A stretch of DNA of 33,367 nucleotides from Candidatus Ignatzschineria merdigallinarum (GTDB taxonomy: Bacteria; Pseudomonadota; Gammaproteobacteria; Cardiobacteriales; Wohlfahrtiimonadaceae), in contig DXHP01000136.1 of assembly GCA_019113305.1 (NCBI GenBank), forward strand, positions 1 through 33,367, read 5' to 3'. The notes under the pieces were generated by a model. That model saw only the letters and a program-made list of their open reading frames with translations, ran no database searches and was not told the DNA's origin. Each line of letters opens with the position of its first letter. Position 1 is the first letter of the stretch. The position numbers were made by a program, and so were the translations under genes. Shown here piece by piece: positions 27,493 through 33,367 of the stretch.

Positions 27493-27540
27493 TGTGGATA
27501 AGTTTGTGAGTAACTTAGAGGATAATTCTGTGGAATAACT
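27493..27540. repeat. DnaA box and partial copy of the spacer repeat
   Basis: Exact TGTGGATAA at 27493-27501, then GAGTAACTTAGaGGATAATT, which matches GAGTAACTTAGGATAATT at 8255-8272 (copy B) apart from two extra bases. It lies between the pyrF leader and the kinase gene. Confidence 0.5.
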
Positions 27541-27622
27541 CTGAATATTTTATTCATTAACAGCTTACTCTTGAAAATGCCGGCATTGATGATCGGAGAG
27601 CCCGTCAGTTATCTATTTATAC

Positions 27623-28126
27623 TTAATACGTAGGCGCTGTTGAGAGAATCTTCTCAACACATTGTTCAGGAGAGAGCAATGCCGTATCAAGTATCAGATG
27701 CGGCCGATCCCAAGATTCATAAGGGCGATGTAAAATAGCATCCCATGTTGGGTTTACTAATCCTGAGATATCACTCGTGCGCTGCTTTACCCGATTTTCA
27801 TGCTGCTGTCGGTCTGAACAATAAATCTCTATTTCTAAATAAGGTAGTTGCAATGATTGCGCAATATCTCGATAGGCATCACGGACTAAGCGAAGATCAT
27901 TGACAGAATCGGTGATCACTGTTGATCCTAATTTTAAGTTTTCTCGTGCGAGTTCATAAAGTATCAGGTAGCCTTCAGGGCCGACTTCCTGCATTGACGG
28001 TATGTGAGATCGCAGCGCTTGTTCGATGGTATCAACTCGTAAATAGACCGCTTTAATTTTTTGAATCAACATTTTTGCAATCGTGCTTTTTCCCGTGCCG
28101 GGTAAACCACTAAAGATAAATAACAT
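27623..28126 (-). CDS. Small P-loop kinase (AAA_33 type), function unknown
   Basis: 167 aa. Walker A GLPGTGKST at residues 7-15, a switch-like YLRVDTIEQALR (DxxE/R after strand 2), and a mid-domain TVITDSVNDLRLVRDAYRDIA. LEIEIYCSDRQQHENRVKQR resembles the lid arginine segment of nucleotide and sugar kinases. Such predicted kinases include small-molecule and antibiotic-modifying kinases; I cannot name a substrate. Start is well supported by AAGGAG nine bases upstream of the ATG. It is a single-gene unit, divergent from the siderophore-binding gene. Confidence 0.8.
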   Translation of the reverse strand: MLFIFSGLPGTGKSTIAKMLIQKIKAVYLRVDTIEQALRSHIPSMQEVGPEGYLILYELARENLKLGSTVITDSVNDLRLVRDAYRDIAQSLQLPYLEIEIYCSDRQQHENRVKQRTSDISGLVNPTWDAILHRPYESWDRPHLILDTALLSPEQCVEKILSTAPTY

Positions 28127-28617
28127 CGATGCTCCTTATTTATAAAACGGAATCACTCAGGGGAATATCATATCTTCTTTAACCGATAAAAGAATCCTTA
28201 CAAGGAGCATTGGATATGAAAAGCGCTTCTTTTTAGGAAAAGATCCGCAATCTTTGCAATTTTTTTAATCATTTTTTGAAATTTTTATAGAAGAATTTTA
28301 GAAAATGAATAGAAAAAGCGATGTTTTACCGAGAATGCTTAAATGTTTTTTATATTTATCCTATTGATTTGAATGTTTTTTTAAAAATAATAAATAATTT
28401 TTTCAAAAAGAGTAGACAAATGAAATGGAATAACTAATAATAATGACTCTCAACAGAGATTAAAGATCAATTGAGAACTGAAACATTGGGTGATACACTT
28501 CATTAATCGCGATGATAGTAATTATGATTATCATTTGCTTTAAATGAAAATAAGTATATAACAAAACCGATAATGAATTGTCGATTTAAAAACATTTTGA
28601 TTAAAGAGAGAGCTTTG
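28127..28617. other. 491-bp spacer between the kinase and the siderophore-binding gene
   Basis: AT-rich control region. It has a six-codon mini-ORF (28216-28236) with AAGGAG in front, a copy of the AAGGAGCAT that precedes the divergent kinase. It also has a Fur-like box at 28520-28538, and a weaker one at 28439-28457 (AATAATGACTCTCAACAGA, 11/19 by eye). Confidence 0.45.
28520..28538 (+). promoter_or_regulatory. Fur box of the siderophore-binding gene
   Basis: AATTATGATTATCATTTGC matches 14 of 19 positions of GATAATGATAATCATTATC, 80 bp before the start codon. Iron repression by Fur is the natural inference for an iron-siderophore binding gene. Confidence 0.6.
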
Positions 28618-29481
28618 ATGAAAACTTTATTAAAACGTAGCATGCTTGTATTACCTCTTATGATGAGTTTATCTTTGGCAAACCCAGCTGAATCAGCGAG
28701 TGGTGTTGTGATGGACTTTGGTGCCGTTGATACTTTAGTTGTACTTGATAAAACAGATGCTATTGCGGCATTGCCGATGAAGAATCTTCCAAAATATTTA
28801 GGAAATATCGATACGGCAAACATGAAAGATGGCGGCGGCATGAAAGATCCTAATGTGGAACTTTATGCAGAGATTAAGCCTGGATTTATCGTGATCTCTC
28901 CTCGTCTTGGTGGTCGAGTAGAAGAGCTCTCTAAATATGCGCCTGTTTTAAACTTTACGGCAAATGCAGATGATTATTACGCATCTGTACAGAAGAATAT
29001 TGTTGAGCTTGGTAAGTTGATTGATGCTGAAGATCAAGCGAATAAAGCGCTAAAAGAATTAGATCAAAAATTAACGGAGATTCAAAAAGAGATTGCACAA
29101 AGCGATAAACGTGCATTAGTGATGATGCATAACGCAGGCAATACTTTTGCAGCCTCAGAAAGTGGTCGTGGCCAATTCGTTCATGAATTTATGGGCGTAA
29201 AGAAAGCGGATAATGATCCGCAAGAGCGTCAAGCGATCGATGCAGAATACCTTAACAAGGTTCAACCAGATGTTCTCTATATCGTGGATAGAAGTTCAGC
29301 AATTGGTCAAGATCCGTTAGATGTTGCGGTATTTACAAAAGAAGTTGTTTCGAATGCAAAAACCAAAGATGGGAAAGAGATCAACGTTGTTTATCTTGAT
29401 CCAACACTTTGGTACTTATCAGGTAATGGCTTGATGAGTATGGAAATTCAAGCAAAAGAAGTTCTTGAAGGACTCAAATAA
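28618..29481 (+). CDS. Periplasmic iron-siderophore binding protein (CeuE/FatB/YclQ-like)
   Basis: 287 aa with a signal peptide (LKRSMLVLPLMMSLSLANPAESA) and no lipobox Cys. VVMDFGAVDTL, PMKNLPKYLGNI, ELYAEIKPGFIVISPRLGGRVEELSKYAP and VVYLDPTLWYLSGNGL follow the CeuE/FatB family; the Tyr of WYL matches the iron-ligand Tyr of CeuE. Oddities: the usual ~20-25 residues before VVxLD (first beta strand) are missing, the signal peptide running straight into the domain. The His ligand of CeuE is not seen (NDPQERQAID there). The track's start at 28573 is upstream of the real site; ATG 28618 has AGAGAG before it. No fepBCD-type permease adjoins. Confidence 0.87.
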   Translation: MKTLLKRSMLVLPLMMSLSLANPAESASGVVMDFGAVDTLVVLDKTDAIAALPMKNLPKYLGNIDTANMKDGGGMKDPNVELYAEIKPGFIVISPRLGGRVEELSKYAPVLNFTANADDYYASVQKNIVELGKLIDAEDQANKALKELDQKLTEIQKEIAQSDKRALVMMHNAGNTFAASESGRGQFVHEFMGVKKADNDPQERQAIDAEYLNKVQPDVLYIVDRSSAIGQDPLDVAVFTKEVVSNAKTKDGKEINVVYLDPTLWYLSGNGLMSMEIQAKEVLEGLK

Positions 29482-29547
29482 GAAGACTTGGATTTACCTT
29501 AAATTTTCACACAATTATGTTGTTATTTTAGTAGTTTCTGCTCTTGG

Positions 29548-29640
29548 CCCTGACTTTTAGAAATAAAAATTTGTTGACTTCCTCCAAAAACCATGCAAAT
29601 TATATCCTAAGAATTTCTAAAAGATCAGGGTTCTTTTTTT
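29548..29640 (+). repeat. 17-bp inverted repeat followed by T run
   Basis: CCCTGACTTTTAGAAAT (29548-29564) pairs with ATTTCTAAAAGaTCAGGG (29613-29630), one bulged A, 48-nt interior, then TTCTTTTTTT. It can act as a terminator for the siderophore gene, but the long interior holds TTGACT and ATTATATC, promoter-like sequences. Confidence 0.65.
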
Positions 29641-29676
29641 GTCCTGATTCCCAAAGCGTCATGACAAAAAAAGAAC
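29630..29676. repeat. 14-bp perfect inverted repeat overlapping the previous one
   Basis: GTTCTTTTTTTGTC (29630-29643) / GACAAAAAAAGAAC (29663-29676), 19-nt loop. ATCAGG (29624-29629) can alternatively pair with CCTGAT (29643-29648), so three mutually exclusive stems are possible. Confidence 0.65.
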
Positions 29677-29731
29677 TTATGTAGTGGATCTATCAATGCT
29701 TTTAGCGCATTGCACTATCTTCCGATCTTTG

Positions 29732-29763
29732 GAATTCTCAATAAAATAGTGATTAGAGAATTC
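29732..29763. repeat. 8-bp inverted repeat upstream of trpL
   Basis: GAATTCTC / GAGAATTC separated by 16 nt, 38 bp before the leader peptide start; possible operator or leader hairpin. It does not match the E. coli TrpR operator closely. Confidence 0.4.
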
Positions 29764-29801
29764 ACTTGTTTTGTTTATCCATATTTATTAGGAACTTTTC
29801 C

Positions 29802-29891
29802 ATGATTGCAATTGCATCAATTCGCATTATTCGTCGTTGGTGGTTACGCGCATTATTGAGCGGGCAATCACTGTACTTGAGTGGAAAATAG
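29802..29891 (+). CDS. trpL: trp operon leader peptide
   Basis: 29-aa ORF MIAIASIRIIRRWWLRALLS... with two adjacent Trp codons (29838-29843) preceded by Arg codons, upstream of trpE and followed at once by an attenuator. AGGAAC lies nine bases upstream of the ATG. Stalling at the Trp pair when charged tRNA-Trp is scarce would free the antiterminator. It is too short for the ORF track. Length and layout are those of gammaproteobacterial TrpL, although the sequence differs. Confidence 0.92.
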   Translation: MIAIASIRIIRRWWLRALLSGQSLYLSGK

Positions 29892-29945
29892 AAAAGTAAA
29901 ACAGTGACTAGAAATGAAGAGCCCGCAATATGCGGGCTTTTTTTT
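29860..29945 (+). promoter_or_regulatory. trp attenuator: antiterminator and terminator
   Basis: Terminator AGCCCGCA-ata-TGCGGGCT with eight T (29920-29945). Its 5' arm GCCCGC (29921-29926) is also complementary to GCGGGC (29860-29865) inside the leader ORF, 16 nt after the Trp codons, giving the competing antiterminator. I could not define the 1:2 pause hairpin confidently. Confidence 0.88.
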
Positions 29946-29985
29946 CACCCTAATTATTGCGGCAATATCAGAAGAGAGGGGAAAA

Positions 29986-31695
29986 ATGTCAGAAGTTGTA
30001 TTTAAAAGGTCAGAGATTTTTACGATTAGCCGTGAAATTAGCATCGATTTTGAGCCATTCAAGCTGTTTAAAGCAATTATGCAACATGAACAAAAATCGC
30101 ATGGCATGCTATTTGAGTCCGCAAGAACGGATGATCAAAGTGCTTTAAAAAGTATGTTAATCACAAAAGTATCTTTAAGAATTACCGCCCTTAAAGATGT
30201 GGTCACGGTAACGGCTACGACGTTAATAGGGCAATATTTATTATCATTTTTAAAAAATAGTCTCGCAACGGAGTTGATTGTGGATGAAGCGAAGGAAGCA
30301 CAGTTCTATTTTAGGAATGATAAAACGCGTTATCCCCGTGGTGTATTAACGATTTTAGATCCCCTTTTAAGCCTGAAAAATCCAGAGTTTGATCCTTTTA
30401 TTGGCGGCTTATTTGGCTATGATTTGGTTGGTGAGTTTTATGAAGTGCCGGTGCCGGAGAAGAATCGAGAACGCGATTTATGTCTCTATTTTGCAGAAGA
30501 GATGATCGTGTTAGATCATAAAGCGCAAACGGCTACTTATGAACATCTCTATTTAGATGCAGTGATGGCATCGAGAATGGATGCTTATCGTTCATTCAAT
30601 CAGCAAGCTGAGGCTTATCAAGTTTTGGTTCATCGACTCAATCATGAAACAGAAACTTCTCTCCCCACAATATCCCCAGAGTTATCCACAAGTGCTGTGA
30701 CTGATCAGGAAACTGTGGGTATCGATAAATTATCCTCATCTCATCGACAAGCTTCTCCGCAATCTTATCAACAAAGTTATCCACAGCTTGAGATTCAAGC
30801 GCCGATCGTTAGCGCTCAAAATGGTGTAAATGTACCGGATAGTCAGGGATTTAAAAAGGCGGTTTATCAATTTATTGAGCAAATCAATGCCGGTAAACTC
30901 TTACAGATCGTGCCATCACGGGCATTTACATTGCCTTGCCCAGATCCTTTCGCTAGTTATCAAACGCTAAAAGAAGCTTATCCTAGCCCTTATCTCTTCT
31001 ATCTTCATGATGAAGACTTCACGTTGTTTGGTGCTTCTCCAGAATCGGCTTTGAAATACTCTCCTGAAAATAGAGAGTTAGAGCTCTATCCGATTGCCGG
31101 CACGAAGAAGCGTGGCATGATAGATGGGGAGATTGATGAAGAATTAGATTTAGCGATGGAAACCTCTTTAAAAGCGGATAAAAAGGAAGTCTCCGAGCAT
31201 ATGATGTTGGTCGATCTTGCAAAGGAAGATCTTTTACAGATTTCCGAGCCGGATTCTGTACATGTGAAAGATCTCATGAAGATTGATCGTTATCGTTATG
31301 TGATGCATTTGGTATCTCGCGTTGCCGGGAAATTGAAAGCAGGTTTATCGCCGATAGATGCTTATTTAGCGGTGATGAATATGGGAACATTAACCGGTGC
31401 ACCAAAGGTTTATGCGATGGAAGAAATCTATCGTTATGAAACAGAAGCGCGTGGCAGTTACGGCGGTGCGATTGGTTATATTCAAGGAACCCTGTATGGC
31501 GATCGTTTTGATAGCGCAATTGTGATTCGTTCTGCTTATGTGAAAAATGGGATCGCAAAAGTTCAAGCAGGTGCCGGTATCGTTGCAGATTCTATTGCCG
31601 ATAGCGAAGTGGAAGAGACGGAGAATAAAGCCAGTAGTGTTGTGATGGCAATTCTAAAATCCCAGCCACGAGTATCGTCATCGGAATTGGCATGA
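29986..31695 (+). CDS. trpE: Anthranilate synthase component I
   Basis: Makes anthranilate from chorismate with ammonia supplied by TrpG. The track starts at an ATG inside the terminator stem; ATG 29986 with GAGGGG upstream is the real start, 569 aa. The N-terminal domain carries MLFESA (41-46), the counterpart of the LLESA Trp-feedback site. The chorismate-binding domain has ELYPIAGTKKRG, TLTGAPKVYAMEEI, GSYGGAIGYIQG and QAGAGIVADSIADSEVEETENKA. Between the domains (about 220-275) is a Gln/Ser/Pro-rich, probably disordered insert, which makes it longer than E. coli TrpE. The insert's DNA has two DnaA-box 9-mers. trpG and later trp genes do not follow. Confidence 0.96.
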   Translation: MSEVVFKRSEIFTISREISIDFEPFKLFKAIMQHEQKSHGMLFESARTDDQSALKSMLITKVSLRITALKDVVTVTATTLIGQYLLSFLKNSLATELIVDEAKEAQFYFRNDKTRYPRGVLTILDPLLSLKNPEFDPFIGGLFGYDLVGEFYEVPVPEKNRERDLCLYFAEEMIVLDHKAQTATYEHLYLDAVMASRMDAYRSFNQQAEAYQVLVHRLNHETETSLPTISPELSTSAVTDQETVGIDKLSSSHRQASPQSYQQSYPQLEIQAPIVSAQNGVNVPDSQGFKKAVYQFIEQINAGKLLQIVPSRAFTLPCPDPFASYQTLKEAYPSPYLFYLHDEDFTLFGASPESALKYSPENRELELYPIAGTKKRGMIDGEIDEELDLAMETSLKADKKEVSEHMMLVDLAKEDLLQISEPDSVHVKDLMKIDRYRYVMHLVSRVAGKLKAGLSPIDAYLAVMNMGTLTGAPKVYAMEEIYRYETEARGSYGGAIGYIQGTLYGDRFDSAIVIRSAYVKNGIAKVQAGAGIVADSIADSEVEETENKASSVVMAILKSQPRVSSSELA

Positions 31696-31760
31696 GAGAA
31701 GACTAATCGTATTTCTAATAACGATAAATGTTAAAAAATGTGAATAATAAAATAAGGTGC

Positions 31761-31779
31761 TTTAAGAGCGGTTCTTAAA
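31761..31779. repeat. Short inverted repeat between trpE and the BASS gene
   Basis: TTTAAGA-gcggt-TCTTAAA, 52 bp before the BASS start. No T run; perhaps an operator. Confidence 0.3.
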
Positions 31780-31830
31780 CTATTTCATGATGTTTAATTT
31801 GTGAATATCAATCATTAAAGGAGTGTTTTA

Positions 31831-32790
31831 ATGCAGGCATTAATCCGTCTGAGTCAATTTGTGGGGAAAACCTTTGCATTATGGGTTTTACTATTTGCCG
31901 GCATGGCTTTTGTCACGCCGGAAACATTTAAGGTGATCGGACCTTATGTTCCTTGGTTACTAGGCATTGTGATGCTCGGAATGGGAATGACATTAACAGT
32001 TGCTGATTTTAGTGAGATTATCAAACACCCTAAAGCCGTGGTTTTAGGAGTGGTTGCACAGTTTGTGATTATGCCGCTGTTGGCTTTTGGATTATCAATG
32101 CTCTTCTCTTTGCCTCCGGCTATTGCCGTGGGCGTGATCTTAGTCGGTTCTTGTCCCGGCGGAACAGCATCAAACGTGATGACCTATCTTGCCAAAGGAA
32201 ATGTTGCATTATCAGTGGCTTGTACCTCAGTTTCGACATTATTAGCACCTTTATTAACGCCGATAGTCTTTTATCTATTAGCTAGCCAGTGGATCGATAT
32301 TTCACCCAGCGCGATGTTTGTTTCAGTATTGAAGATGGTGTTATTACCGATTGCTTTAGGCGTTATCTTACGGATGATCTTTAAAACATCGATTATGAAA
32401 GCGACAGAAGTTTTACCATTAGTTTCTGTAATAGCAATTGTACTGATCGTTGCTGCCGTTGTGAGTGGCAGTAAACAGTCAATTATTGAATCTGGGTTAT
32501 TAATCTTTGGAGTTGTGATTTTACATAATGGTTTGGGATATTTGTTAGGTTTCTGGGCGGCAAAATTTTTAAAATTGGATGATAGTGATGCAAAAGCCGT
32601 TTCTATAGAAGTAGGAATGCAAAATTCAGGATTAGGAGTGGCATTAGCGAAGACACATTTTGCTTTAGATCCAGTGACTGCTGTTCCAAGTGCTATTTTT
32701 AGTTTTTGGCACAATATTTCAGGGCCTTTATTGGCAACTTATTGGTCTTCTAAAGCACGAAAATCAGAGAAGATAGATCGTCAATCATAA
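31831..32790 (+). CDS. Bile acid:sodium symporter (BASS) family transporter
   Basis: 319 aa with nine to ten transmembrane segments. [61 protein letters not shown] and [18 protein letters not shown] are BASS/SBF signatures; the last two are the crossing-helix motifs that hold Na+ and substrate. Bacterial members transport diverse organic acids, including pantothenate (PanS) and 2-keto acids. The closest assigned relatives by eye are YocS/PanS, but I do not assign a substrate. The start has AAAGGAG at good spacing. Followed by a strong terminator; no co-transcribed partner. Confidence 0.9.
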   Translation: MQALIRLSQFVGKTFALWVLLFAGMAFVTPETFKVIGPYVPWLLGIVMLGMGMTLTVADFSEIIKHPKAVVLGVVAQFVIMPLLAFGLSMLFSLPPAIAVGVILVGSCPGGTASNVMTYLAKGNVALSVACTSVSTLLAPLLTPIVFYLLASQWIDISPSAMFVSVLKMVLLPIALGVILRMIFKTSIMKATEVLPLVSVIAIVLIVAAVVSGSKQSIIESGLLIFGVVILHNGLGYLLGFWAAKFLKLDDSDAKAVSIEVGMQNSGLGVALAKTHFALDPVTAVPSAIFSFWHNISGPLLATYWSSKARKSEKIDRQS

Positions 32791-32818
32791 AATAAAAGTA
32801 CTTCAATACGTTAGGTTT

Positions 32819-32847
32819 AAGCTGATGCATTTGCATCAGCTTTTTTT
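32819..32847 (+). terminator. Terminator of the BASS gene
   Basis: GCTGATGCA-tt-TGCATCAGC, 9-bp perfect stem followed by seven T. Confidence 0.92.
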
Positions 32848-33353
32848 GTGTTAAAACTATACAAATCATCGCTTTTAATGATAAATTAATAAGCAAAATT
32901 GATCGATATCGAATATTTATCAGACAAAAGAATGTGACTGATTGTCATCATTCTCCTTGTTAAAGGATTTCTTCATCGGTTGTATGAAGTCTATAGAAGA
33001 GCATTATTGAATATTGAGAATCTTGCTAATCATCAGTAATGATCGGTGATTTTGTACGAATGATGATTGAAACAATTTTTGAGAGTATGACTTTTGAAGA
33101 TAGTTTTTGAAAAGTTCTAAAAAAGGAGAAATATTTTGGTGATGGAAGATCATAAAAAATAGATATTTAACTAAAAGAAGAACAATAAAACACTATCTAT
33201 CTCTTTTTGAGATGCTTGAGTAGGCGTTGGATTATAAGATAATAAAAAATCATTAAGTCTATTTTAGAGATATCATTAAAGAATATACAACACCGGCTGA
33301 AATGTGATGAATGATCATTTCGAACAGATGAAATAGATTAATAAAGGTTCTCT
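32848..33353. other. 506-bp AT-rich spacer at the right end
   Basis: No ORF of note in either strand and no hairpin terminator seen. It probably contains the promoter of the gene beginning at 33354. Confidence 0.4.
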
Positions 33354-33367
33354 ATGCAAAAGATATA
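33354..33367 (+). CDS. Start of a gene cut by the window edge
   Basis: ATG with AAAGG eight bases upstream; only MQKI is visible. Nothing can be said about the product. Confidence 0.4.

Noticed and set aside
28216-28236. Six-codon ORF MKSASF with AAGGAG upstream
   Set aside because: Good ribosome site but too short to support; the site may be a by-product of the inverted AAGGAGCAT near the kinase.
29914-29985. Track start of trpE giving MKSPQYAGFFFTLI...
   Set aside because: This region is the attenuator stem and T run, not coding; the real start is 29986.
32271-32714. 147-aa minus-strand ORF
   Set aside because: Antisense shadow of the BASS gene with no family features.

Overview
The window is chromosomal DNA of a gammaproteobacterium with low GC (roughly 40% by eye). 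Gene content and protein style (gammaproteobacterial TruC, RdgB, BrnQ, TrpE, DUF1275, YhhQ) suggest Cardiobacteriales/Ignatzschineriaceae-like bacteria such as Ignatzschineria or Wohlfahrtiimonas. That placement is inference; no rRNA or tRNA gene was seen to confirm it. No prophage, insertion sequence, CRISPR array or secretion cluster was recognised.

Layout. 1-3271: end of the translation operon (infB 3' part, rbfA, truB), with icd where rpsO-pnp usually follows. 4.6-6.4 kb: cold-shock protein (minus), folK, rdgB. 6.4-9.6 kb: brnQ and an orphan ArgT/HisJ-type binding protein, set in AT-rich spacers packed with DnaA-box 9-mers. 9.6-12.3 kb: aroA, an orphan GspG-like pseudopilin, truC. 12.3-15.9 kb (minus): an exported Sel1-repeat protein made of three super-repeats, then an MFS transporter. 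16.0-17.5 kb: a queuosine-precursor module, preQ1-I riboswitch-queF, then yhhQ behind a long structured inverted repeat. 17.8-18.4 kb: a lone SMI1/KNR4 protein. 19.0-22.9 kb: prpB-prpC-prpD for the 2-methylcitrate cycle. 23.4-25.3 kb: YbfB-like MFS transporter and convergent DUF1275 protein. 25.6-27.4 kb (minus): pyrF-pyrE-DUF1622 behind a leader peptide/attenuator. 27.6-28.1 kb: small P-loop kinase (minus). 28.6-29.5 kb: siderophore-binding protein with a Fur-like box. 29.8-31.7 kb: trp leader peptide, attenuator and trpE. 31.8-32.8 kb: BASS-family transporter. A further gene starts at the right edge.

The main theme is RNA-level control of biosynthesis: a preQ1 riboswitch over the queF ribosome-binding site, a Trp-Trp leader with mutually exclusive hairpins before trpE, and a pyrBI-style leader/terminator before pyrFE. 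None of the three small elements is in the ORF track. The second theme is dispersed repeats: 14 exact TTATCCACA 9-mers (either strand), ten of them between 6.4 and 12.3 kb, two related ~180-bp spacer repeats flanking brnQ, and strong over-use of TGCCGG/GCCGGC. The best candidates for something undescribed are the DnaA-box-rich repeat family and the 134-bp three-way-junction-like element between queF and yhhQ.
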